DNA of 64,000 nucleotides from assembly GCA_030272155.1 (NCBI GenBank), contig CP126202.1, forward strand, positions 558,001-622,000. Direction: 5' to 3'. The stretch is from Tetradesmus obliquus (taxonomy: Eukaryota; Chlorophyta; Chlorophyceae; Sphaeropleales; Scenedesmaceae). The translations under genes and the position numbers were made by a program. The notes beneath the pieces are model-generated. The model did not search any database, had not been told where the DNA came from, and saw only the letters and a program-made list of their open reading frames with translations. Of the stretch, positions 24,177 to 33,676 are shown piece by piece. How positions within the stretch are numbered: the first letter of the stretch is position 1; each line of letters opens with the position of its first letter.

Positions 24177-25571
24177 TGCTGCTGCAGTGATTGTTGGAGA
24201 TGACGCAGACCTCATCCTGATGGCTCTTGTGAGCAGCACGCCGCGCCTGCACATCCTCAACTCAGCGCTTGGGGAAGAGAAGAACCTGAGCCCGCAGAGT
24301 GCGGTGCTGAGCGTGGACAAGCTGCATGCAGTGTGGCAGGCAGGCGTGATGGCAGGTGCGCGCATATGTATCAAATGTAATTCTGCATAGCATGTCAGGC
24401 TTGCTGTTCGACTTGCTTCTTACGTGTTTTGAGCCCGCAGAGTGCGGTGCTGAGTGTGGACAGGCTGCATGCAGTGTGGCAGGCTGGCGTCATGGCAGGT
24501 GCATTGTTTGGTTTTCTGCTTTTGCCTGTACAGCTGTGCAGATGCTGCTGAAGACAGTGTGCGAGAATGCAGTGCTGAGCGTGGACGAGCTGCATGCACT
24601 GTGGCAGGCAGGCGTCATGGCGTCTTGCTGTGTTGCTCGGTCGAAGCATTTCAAGAAACGCGCGATAGAGCTGACAAGCATGGTTGCATGCTAGCATAGG
24701 CTCCGCTCTCTGTACATCCTGTTGCTTCCAGGCAACTCAACTGATGTCTTTCTTTTACTGCACCTCTGCAGGCAAGGCCGGCGCCGTCAAGGGCGGCGGC
24801 AAGGCTGCGCAGCAGCAGCAGAAGCAGCAGCAGCAGGCGCAGGCGCTTGCAGCGGCGCAGTTGGCCCCACTGTCCCGGCAGCAGCTGCTGCAGCTGCTTG
24901 GTGCTAAATCTGACTTGGCGCTGCTTGCTATTCTGGCCAGTGGCAACGACTACCTGCCTGCAGTGAAAGGGGCACCAAAACTGGAGACGCTGTGGGCCAG
25001 GTGGGTAGCAGCAATACGTTTCGTGTTTTTACTCAGTCTCTGTGTTGTATTGTAATATTCTGGCCAGTGGCAATGACTATTTGCCTGCAGTGGAAGGCGC
25101 ACCACAGCTGTAGACACTGTGGGATAGGTGAGTGAGCAGCAGCTGGATGGTGCATCAGCGTATGTTTTTTGGCAGGATTTGCAGTTGTTGCAGCTGCCTG
25201 ACGCACTCGGGCTCTAGCTGGGTTTGGCAAGCAGGATAGGGTGGCTGTGCTGGTGCATGCTTTGGAGTGACCCAGCTCTGCTGCGCTGCGCTGTTTTCCT
25301 TGTTGCTGGTGCGCTTTGTTTCTGCAGCTATGTGAAGGTGCGGCAGCTGCCGCAGTTTGCTGGCTGCTCTATCATCACCATGACCAACAACACACCGCTG
25401 GAGCAGCAGCAGCAGCAGCAGCAGCAGTTCGCTGCTGCCAACGGCAACAGCAGCAGCAGCCACAGCCGGGAGCTTGCAGTGTCAGCAGAGCTTGATACGC
25501 TGATGCTGTCCGAGGTCCTGGCAGTGGCAATGGAGGTTGCGGGGTACTTCAATACCCTACAGCATCCCGGC

Positions 25572-25610
<39 letters not shown>

Positions 25611-28600
25611 AACAGCCACAGCAGCAGCAGCAGCAGCAGTGCAGCTGGTTTGAGCAGGGAGGCTGCTGCTGCGCTGCCTTGGCTGAAAGGGCTGCTGTGG
25701 ACGATGAGCATGTACTATGCAGGTGAGCCGCGCTGCTGCTGCTGCTGCCGCTGCTGCTGCTTTGCTGGGACGGGTGCTGCTTGTATCGGCAACAGTCACA
25801 CACACTTGTCGGAAGCAGCTGCTGGGATGTCTTATTTAGCACTGCGAACATAGCCACTGCCAAGATATACTTACTAGGGACGCTTTGTGCTGTCGTTATG
25901 CATGATGTTATGAAGTGTAACTTATGCTGATGTGGCTTGCAACCTTATGTAGTAATTGTGTAAAAAAAACACCTGCAGGTGACTGCCCCGACTACCGCTG
26001 GACCTACAAAGGTGCTGCACCAAGCACAGCAGGCATCCGCGCCCTCGCAGCAGCAGCAACAGCAGCCATGAACGGCAGCAGCAGCAGCAACGGCAATGCA
26101 GCAGCAGCGCCACAGGGTCCCTCAGAGCATCACAAGCTGCGGCTGAGCAGCTTTTCTGTAAGCGTGTGCAGCAGCGGTGGCAGCAGCAGCAGCAGCAGCA
26201 GCGCTGCTGCAGGCGCGTGGCAGGCTGCTGTTGCTGCTGCTGCCGCGCGGCTGGGTGGCAGCAGCGACATCAACTTTGACCCACTGCTGCCACACGTGTG
26301 CAGGTGAGGTGCTGGGGGTGCTGCTGCATTGCTGCCATGCAGACTCACACTGCACAACGCAGATTTAGCATCAAACACTGTCCGGCAGAACAGAAATGCG
26401 TATCGCCATATGCACAACTGAAGTCTGTGGGATGCATAATGGCGTGTCACTGTAGCACGACAAGTGCAGTAAAACGACAGCCTTGCAGCTCAACCAGAAC
26501 TCGTAGCTCTCTCACACCTGCCGTGAGTAACATGTGGCAGCAGCAGTGCATCCACGCAAGCGGCACCTTGCACCCAACGCATCCAGCGCAGATCAAGGCA
26601 GTAGCACGCATTATGCACTCCTGCTGCTGCTGCTGCTTTGGTTGTATTGCTGCTGCAGTCTCGCGCTGCTGCCCGCTGGCGCGCAGCAGCATGTGCCGGC
26701 TGCGGTGCAGCACTTGATGGACAGCGCAAGCCCCATCTACGACATGTACGCTGCCTGTGAGGGCTGTGAAGCGGCAGCACAGGAAGCTTATGTGGCGCAG
26801 CGCGCATACGACGTGAGTGGGTGGGGTTCAATGCGTCAGGGTTTGGCTAGGGTTTGGCTAGGGTTTGCTGGTTTGAATGCTCCAGCCTGTGAGGGCTGCG
26901 AGGCAGCAGCACAGGAGGCCTATGCGGTGGCACAGTGCACGTACGTTGTGAGTGTTTTAGAGTTTGACTGATTGTTTTGCGCAAAAGTGCCGTAGAACTG
27001 CAGCTTGCAATAGATCAGCACAGCAGCACACCACGTGCTTATCAGATTACACCATTCTTTGCAAGCACACCCATATCTTTGACTGTTTGCGGTGCTGCCT
27101 GCCTTCTCCTCTTTGGCTGATCCACCGTGGATGGATCGCCTTTTAGGCTGTTCTCGGCCAGATCAAGGCACTCGAGGCAGAGGTGCAGGCTCTGCAGCAG
27201 GGCGATGCAGGCGAGCAGCAGCAGCAGCTGCAGGCGCGCCAGGACGAGCTTGCTGCTGCCAAAGCTGCTGCGCTGGCGGTGCTGCAAGCGGCACTGGCCA
27301 AGCGCAAGCAGCATGAGGCGGCGGAGCACCCAGACGGTGGGTTGGTTTGCAGCAGTGCAACTTGATCATTGTCATTGTCATCAACACATAATATTCGATT
27401 CATCCGTAACCAGCCAGCAAAGGTAGCTCTGTGTCTTTGGTGACGGGAGCGTCTGGCGTCTGCACAGCTTTGAACAGTAGAAGGCAGCAGAGCATCCCTT
27501 GATGAACTTTGCACACATTTATGAGCCTTGTAAACCCAGTCTGGGCACCTGCTTGCGCACACATCACAACTTCGTCATTCTGATCACTTATAACTGTTAC
27601 TTCGTGTGTGTTTGACTGTCGGCAGGCGTCAACACGTTTGACCTGGCGCGGCTGGAGGCGGCAGTGGCGGCTGTGCCTGCCAGCAGCTACAGCGGAGAGC
27701 AGCGGGCACTCACTCAGCTCAGCCACAGCCTGCTGTTCAGGTGTGTTTTTTTGTCATCTGTTTCGTGTATATATCTGCATCTAAAATGTAACAACATTGC
27801 TTGCGTGCAGCTACAGCGGCGAGCAGCGGGCGCTGACCCAGCTCAGCCACAGCCTGCTGTTCAGGTGAATTTATGTTGTCTGCTGCTGTGCCAGCATGTC
27901 CCTAGAATGTATGAGGAGTGGTTTCGGGCAGCTACAGCGGGGAGCAGCGGGCCCTGACGCAGCTCAGCCACAGCCTGCTGTTCAGGTCCGTTGTTTATTA
28001 TGTTATGATGTTATCATGTGTGTCTGAGGTGTAAAGTGGATGCCTGCCAGCAGCTACAGCGGAGAGCAGCGAGCCCTGACGCAGCTCAGCCACAGCCTGC
28101 TGTTCAGGTGTGATTCGTTTGTTTGCTATTTTGTATATATTTGAATCTGGACTGTCAGAAGAATGCTTGCGTGCAGCTACAGTGGCCAGCAGCGGGCACT
28201 CACCCAGCTGGGCCACAGCCTGTTGTACATGTATGTTCGACTACTCTGCTGCCACGCAAACTGTTTCAGGTGCAGTTGCATTAGGTTGTACACATAAGCA
28301 CCACACTCACCGTACATGTGACACTGGTTATTGTTTCTGCTGCTTGTTGTACCCTGCAGGATGGGCCAGCAGCAGCAGCAGGGCCACAACCGGCAGTACA
28401 ACCAGCAGCAGTACGGCCAGCAGCAGTACGGTCAGCAGCAGTACGGTCAGCAGCAGTATGGTCAGCAGCAGTACAGCCGCCTGCCAGGCCGGGCCTTCCG
28501 GCCGCCCCCTCCCCCTGTGGAACGCTTTGGGCCTGCCTTCAGCAGCAGGGGCTATGGTGGGGGGCCTGTGGTCATCCGTAGCCTACTATGGGAGACTGCC

Positions 28601-30238
28601 TTCGGCTGCCAGGTGCGTGGTTTCTGCTGCTTGCCTGTTGAGCTGTTTTCTCGTGTCAAGGGGCAACTTTCAGGGTAGCTTGCGGGGTACAGGGTGAAGC
28701 GTGCGGGGTAGTGTGCGGGTGCTGGGTGGAGGCGGGCCATCCGCAGTTTGCTGTAGAAGACTGCCTTGTTTTTGCGGGCATGGTTTTTCACGCAACCTCT
28801 TACCCTGTCATGTTACATCTCTGCTGTGCATGCAGGGATCAGGAGGACCCCTTGGCCCTGTGCAGCACTGTCACTCCAGCCATTCTTTTTATTTGTCAAT
28901 ATATTGAAACCATGAAGCCTAACAAATCTGTGTTGCCTTCTGTGCATGCAGGTGCAGGAGGACCCGGACTTGGCCCTGTACAGCAAGTATATGGTGGTGG
29001 GCACCGACTCAGCAGCAGCAGCAGGGGGTGCTGCAGGTGCTGCTGCAAGCGATGCAGCAGCAGCAGCAGCAGCAGGGCAGCAGCACAAGCGCAAGCACAC
29101 GCCGCCTCCTGCAGGTGCAGCCGGCACAGCAACTGCAAGCCAGCAGCAGCAGCAGCAGGGTGATGGGAGTGCAGCCAGCAACATTGCTGCTGCAGCTGCC
29201 CTGAAGGCTGCACTGAGAGCAGCAAGCGGCTCCAAAGCAGTAGCAGGGCCGCCACCTCAGAATGTGACCAAGGCGAGCACAGCAGACAGTGCTGCAGTGG
29301 CTGCAGCAGCAGTGGAGGCTGCTGCTGCTGCCGCTGCCGCTGCTGCTGCCGCGCTGGCAGCACATCAGCTAACTCCGCCGTCTGCACAGCAGCAGCAGCA
29401 GCAGCACGGCAAGAAGCAGCAGCATGGTTCTGGGCAGGGTGATGCAGCTGCTGCTGCAGCAGCAGATGGGGCCAAGCAGCCAAGGCGCAAAAGCCCGTCG
29501 CCTAAGCCACGCGGCAGGCAGCAGCAGCAGCAGCAGCAGCAGCAGGGCCAGGGCCGCCGCAACAGCGGCAGCAGCAGCAGCAATGGTGCTGCTAGGGATG
29601 ACTGCCACGCAGTGGGCACTGCACCTGCACCAGCACCTCAGAAGGTGCCAATGCCGAGCAGCTTGCTGAACAGAGCATCAGCCGGCGGAGCAGCAGCAGC
29701 AGCAGCAGGCGGTGCTGGTGGTGTGACAGCTGGGTATGCTGGGCAGGGCGGCTATGGTGGCACCTACACGCCGCAGCAGCAGCAGCAGCAGCAGCAGCCG
29801 GCGGGATACAACCCGTTGCAACACCAGTACGACTACCAGCAGCAGCAGTACCAGTACCAGCAGCAGCAGCAGCAAGCGCAGGGATGGTACCAGCAGCAAG
29901 GCAGCTACCAGACAGTGCAGCCTCAGCAGCCGCAGCAGCAGCAATGGAACTGGCAACAGCACCAGCAGCAGCAGCAGCAGCCGGCTGGTTCGTCCAACCC
30001 CCTGCAGCAGCAGCCGCAGCAGCTGCAGCCTCCGTGGCAGCAGCCGCAAGTGGCGCAGTACCAGCAGCAGCAGCAGCTACAGTACCAGCAGCCGCAGCCG
30101 TTGCGTAGTGTGTCGCCGACAGGCATAGCCGCCGGCAGCAGCAGCAGCGGTGGCGTTGGTGCTGTGCCGCGGCCTGTGCTGCCTCATGCTGCACGCGCAG
30201 CAGCGCGGCTGCCGCTGCCTGGCATGCACTTCCCCTGA
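22166..30238 (+). CDS. XRN-family 5'-3' exoribonuclease, divergent, Gln-rich C-terminus
   Basis: Processive 5'-3' degradation of RNA. Thirteen exons: 22166-22295, 22609-22754, 23014-23217, 23627-23738, 24188-24355, 24772-25000, 25328-25722, 25979-26303, 26659-26812, 27162-27336, 27626-27740, 28360-28612, 28952-30238. All are GT-AG with consistent phases, 3693 nt, 1230 residues, TGA stop. XRN motifs in order: MGIPGFNTWF, LYIDMNSVLH, AIDGPAPLAKLITQRERR, TPGTPFM, VAGEGEVKIL, HMIVGDDADLILMAL, LASGNDYLP, then ASPIYDMY. Low-complexity inserts (GQQQQGGGSSG, poly-Q, poly-A) interrupt the catalytic core. Exon 12 has a GHNRQYNQQQYG tract with QQQYG repeats, and exon 13 is a 428-residue Gln/Ala/Ser-rich region. 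The opening MGIPGFNTWF differs from the usual MGVPxFxRWL, so this is a divergent XRN; nuclear versus cytoplasmic location is not clear. Many introns carry copies of neighbouring exon edges. Confidence 0.85.
22818..26950 (+). repeat. Exon-edge copies in XRN introns 2-9
   Basis: Copies of exon ends lie in adjacent introns. 22818-22860 repeats the exon 2 end (LAKLITQRERRK). About 23381-23410 and 23503-23550 repeat the start of exon 4, and 23800-23885 its end. 24061-24134 repeats the start of exon 5 (IVGYDADLMLLALVSS). 24436-24500 and 24566-24625 repeat its end (AVLSVDxLHAVWQAGVMA). 25054-25130 repeats the exon 6 end with a TAG. 26880-26950 repeats the exon 9 end (EGCEAAAQEAY). The copies show substitutions and some stops. 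Confidence 0.85.
27811..28230 (+). repeat. Four extra 54-nt copies of the XRN exon 11 end
   Basis: The last 54 nt of exon 11 (coding SYSGEQRALTQLSHSLLF) are repeated at 27811-27864, 27932-27985, 28054-28107 and 28177-28230. Each copy is exactly 54 nt, is preceded by AG and followed by GT, has no stop in the used frame, and enters and leaves in phase 2. Each could therefore be spliced in without changing the frame. The fourth copy is the most diverged. Confidence 0.92.
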
Positions 30239-30256
30239 AGCGGGTGGGTCGGGAGT

Positions 30257-30524
30257 GATGTGTTGTTGGGCTGTGTTTTGGTGGTTGATGGTTGCTGTGT
30301 TTGCTGTTGCTCGGCGTAAGCATGAGAATGCTTGTTACGTCAGGCCTGCCACGGGGTGGGTTGTGGGCCCTTGGCTGGGCCGGGAATGATGGCAGACGGC
30401 TATAGACTGGGTACTCGCTCCATCAGCCTGTCATTGGCTTGACAATGGGCTGTGCTGCCGTCGTGTGAGACACTAATCGTGATGTATTGGTGGGCTGTGT
30501 TTTGGTGGTTGATGGGTGTTGCTG
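30257..30524 (+). repeat. Direct repeat downstream of the XRN stop
   Basis: A ~44-bp segment centred on TGGGCTGTGTTTTGGTGGTT occurs near 30257-30300 and again near 30480-30524, both after the stop codon. It extends the tandem-copy pattern into the 3' UTR. Confidence 0.8.
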
Positions 30525-30537
30525 GTAGCACGCATTG

Positions 30538-30542
30538 TGTAA
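30538..30542 (+). terminator. Possible polyadenylation signal TGTAA
   Basis: TGTAA is the known green-algal polyadenylation signal. This one lies 300 nt after the XRN-like stop codon. A five-base motif is weak evidence by itself. Confidence 0.3.
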
Positions 30543-30782
30543 CAGTATCACTGGCTTTCAAACCTTTTCTCAATCTCAGCTGCTGGCTGCACGCAGGGTC
30601 GGGTGACCAGAGTCGAGCAGAAACATTTGAAAAGTGCCACCCTGTCACCGGCGCGGGAAGCCGGCATCCAAAGCTCAGATGCTTTGGCGGTGCAGTTTCT
30701 ACAGACTGAATATCAGAAAAGTATGTTTTTTGCCTGCCTTGTAACGATCACGAAGTCTGAGTTCCTCCGGATAGACTGAGGC

Positions 30783-32490
30783 ATGGCACGGGGTGGCTTG
30801 CAACTGGTCCTATGGCTGCTGCTTCTCTGTGTAGTTGCTACAAGAGCTGATATAAACCGGAAAGAGCTCGCAGCTCGCATACGCGACAGCCACATGAAGC
30901 GGCATGATCCTAAAGCAGCAAAGCAGTGCACCCGCTGCACGTAGGTCTTGAAGGAGAAGTGAGTTCATTGGATCCATGAAAGACATCAGTTCATTCTGTC
31001 ACAGCTACATGGGATGCAGCTGCCTTCTCTGGTGCAGGCCGCTGTGCAGCAGTGCCGTGGCAACTGCTATCTGCTGCTGCCATCCATCTCATCTGTGCGG
31101 CTTGCTGGCAGCAAGTGCAGCATGCAGGTGCTTGAAAATGCGTTGTTCAGATGCTAAGCTCATTCATTTCCGAGCCGTGTAGCTTCCCGAAGCTTCAGAC
31201 GCTCAATCATCTGCGCAGCTGCTACCTCCCATTGCCTCCACTCGCTGCCCCGTCCTGCAAACAAGTTGTAACACCTGCTGCTCCTGCTGTCAACCGCTGC
31301 AGGTGGATTGATTCAGCTTTGAGGACGGATGATAACTCCTACAGGGACTGCCAGTCCTGCCTTGCATCCAAGAACATCAGCACTGTGCTGCGCAACGTGC
31401 TGGCACATCACACAACCGTTTGGTGGTGAGCACCAGCAGCAGCAGCAGCAGCACTTGCCAAGTGTGGAGGCAGGCGGTCAAGGGAGAGCTGCTACTATGC
31501 GCCGTTACTGTAACACTCTCAGCAGCCTGCTAAGATCACAGTTGCTTCTGGGCCGTCAAAGCCATCAGCAGTTTTTTTTGCATTTGGCAGCTCCTCACTG
31601 GGTCGACAGTCAGCGGAGCAGACCAGCAACTGAAGGACAGCAGAACCATCACATCAGCAAACGGCTGCTATCAGCTGCGAGAAGCAGGCAGCTTGTTTGT
31701 GCTTGTGTTCACATTTTGCTCACCACATCTGAGAGCTAGCACAAGCAGCCGCGCTGTCCTGCAAACCAGCAGGTCTGCTCCGCAGCGCCCCTGTCATGTT
31801 CTATTGGCGGGACAACTACGCCAGCAGTCGGCGCAGCCGTGCAGCACGCTATAGCTTTTATTTGCACAACCCTTCTGGTTAGGCTCCTGACCGTTTTCTT
31901 TACCCTGTGAGTATGCTGTAGCTGCCCGTCTTGTTCTAGCCCGCACAGACTTAGGGCCTAAAACTGTCCGTGACAGCAGCTTTGCCTGATTGTCACCATA
32001 ACGTTCCTGTCAGTGCTTTGAAGCTGTTCAATGCTTCGAAGCATCTTTGCAATCTTATAAATTCGATCTGTTTTCTGCTTGTCTCGCAGGCTGTCGCGAT
32101 TCAAGGAGAGCGACCACATCACAGACCACGTGCATGATGATGCAGACAGATTCACCGCATCCGGCTACTGCCAAGAGTGCTTGGATGAAGACGACCCGCT
32201 GGTGTCCGACGAGAAAGCGTTTCTGCACACGTGTGGCGTGTGCCTGCACTCCTCAAAACTCCGCCGCTCCAGCAAGCATCAGGTGTCGTGGCACCTCGCA
32301 GGCGTGTATCTGGACGCGTACTTGCAGACCCCATCGCTGGACCGCCACTCAAAGTATGCATCGCCAGAGCCTGGTGACTATGATTGCTTTGATTGCGACG
32401 AAGACGTCAACGATTTTGATATGGTGTGGCGGGAGTTTGGGCCGCCAAAAGATGCACTGTCGTCAGTGCTAGGCAAGCGTAGGCGCAGCA
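30783..32490 (+). pseudogene. Five-CxxC family, copy B (truncated)
   Basis: Same exon order as copy A, on the opposite strand. Exon 1, 30783-30958, is 176 nt exactly as in copy A: signal peptide MARGGLQLVLWLLLLCVV, then ARIRDSHMKRHD and CTRC. Codon 54 is TAG (30942-30944). Exon 2, 31303-31425, has CQSCLAS, STVLRNVLAHHTTVWW and a GTGAGC donor. Exon 3 starts at 32090 and reads WWLSRFKESD, CQECLD, FLHTCGVCLHS, SKHQVSWHLAG, DRHSKYASPE, CFDC and VWREFGPPKD. After about 32460 similarity to copy A stops, so the multi-span membrane part is missing; the sequence instead runs into the inverted copy C. The intact reading of exon 3, with Tyr where copy A has TAA, shows what the family sequence looks like. 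Confidence 0.75.
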
Positions 32491-32500
32491 CTGCTCTTAC

Positions 32501-32677
32501 CTCTCTTTCATGTGCAAAGTGCAGTGGGCACAGCGCTCTGCTGTTGCTGGGTCCTGCCGCGTCATGTGATGAGCGCTGATGTCAGCTGCTATGTCGCTTC
32601 GGCTTATACCGGCATTTGCATACACCACAAACAGAAGCAGCAGCCATACGACAAGCCTGCGAGCTGCCGCGTGCCAT
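32501..32677 (-). pseudogene. Five-CxxC family, copy C first exon only
   Basis: Minus-strand relic of exon 1: MARGSSQ at 32677, then after one extra base the frame LVVWLLLLFVVYANAG, HHMTRQDPATAERCAHC and LHMKER, ending at a GTAAGA donor. It is 177 nt against 176 in copies A and B, so a single inserted G within the signal-peptide codons breaks the frame. It points toward copy B in inverted arrangement; no further exons of copy C are found. Confidence 0.75.
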
Positions 32678-33676
32678 GCTTGTTTTGGGGCACTTAAGGT
32701 GTGTGACCGTTGACGCGCGAACCGTGTGCTGTTTTGTTCAGCAGTAATCATTAAACCGCTCGGTTCACTAGAGTTTCGTGGAAGCTGCTAGTGCTGTTGC
32801 CTGAGTTTGAATCACCGCCAGCTGCTGGTTAGATCTTTACCTGACAACTCGGCGTGTGCCCTTCATCAACAGCTGCTGAGAAATTAAGCATGCATCAATT
32901 ATAACTGTTCTATTAATACTGGTATATGTTCGCTCTGCGCTTGCATGTACAAACTCAGAGTGTTGGGGCAAGGGTGCAACTCCAATGTTGAGTTGCTGCA
33001 CTGCACTGAGACGCACATTGGGCGTTGGGAGATCAGAATGTACAATGAAGGTTACACGTGCTGCATCTACAAGCAGGGCTTAAAGAGTCGAAAGCGGACG
33101 CAATGCTCAGGCAGTCTGAGACAAGCTGGTGGTTGCTGCAGCAAGACAGTGGAACTCCTAGAACATGGTGTACACTCTTGCACGTGGAACAGCGATATCG
33201 CTGTTATCTTTTTAGCTGATTAGCTTTTACTTTGTTGCTCATCGGCAATTGACTTCACCGACCGTTTTCTCAAAGTGCAGTGCTGCTGCACTGAAGCAGT
33301 GCTGCTGTCCTGTGGCACGTGGGCACGTGCAGGCACTGCGTCTTTCAGCACATGCTCTTTCATCGTGCTGCTACCAACACCACGCAATATGTAAGTATAC
33401 CTAATCATTCTTACTACATTTGCTGCGGATTCAGCCTTCCACTCGTCCTCGAAAGCTTGTCCAAGGTCGTTTGCTGCTGACGACACCAGAAACGGTCGCG
33501 ACCGTGTCTGTGTGGCACAAGCAGAGTTTTCCACCGTACACGAAAGGTCGCAATCTAGAACTTCTTGCTTAGGTGCAGCTATAACGTTCCTGCAGTGGCA
33601 TCACAGCAGCACGGCCCCTTCTCAATCGGCCTGGAGCAAGCCTTGCAGGAGAGAACGCCTCTGGCCCAGCAGCGCC
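32678..33676. other. Unassigned region with two small convergent open frames
   Basis: A plus frame 32945-33223 (ATG, 92 aa, starts MYKLRVLGQG) and a minus frame 33534-33220 (104 aa, contains RPFLVSSAANDLGQAFEDEW, no ATG at its start) overlap at their stops. The minus frame has a fairly natural residue composition and could be a last exon. Neither has a recognisable domain. The upper end should hold the promoter of the NTF2-like gene. Confidence 0.3.

Noticed and set aside
26840..26880. Repeated GGGTTTGGCTA, also telomere-like
   Set aside because: Only three irregular units inside an XRN intron next to an exon-edge copy; no true TTTAGGG array.
28896..29619. Long minus-strand Leu/Cys-rich frames opposite XRN exon 13
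   Set aside because: They are shadows of the CAG-rich coding strand, with no start context or domain.
30783..30958. Nuclear stop-codon reassignment as an explanation for TAG/TAA in copies A and B
   Set aside because: TAG and TGA end the well-supported genes here, and the two odd stops replace different residues, so independent lesions are simpler.
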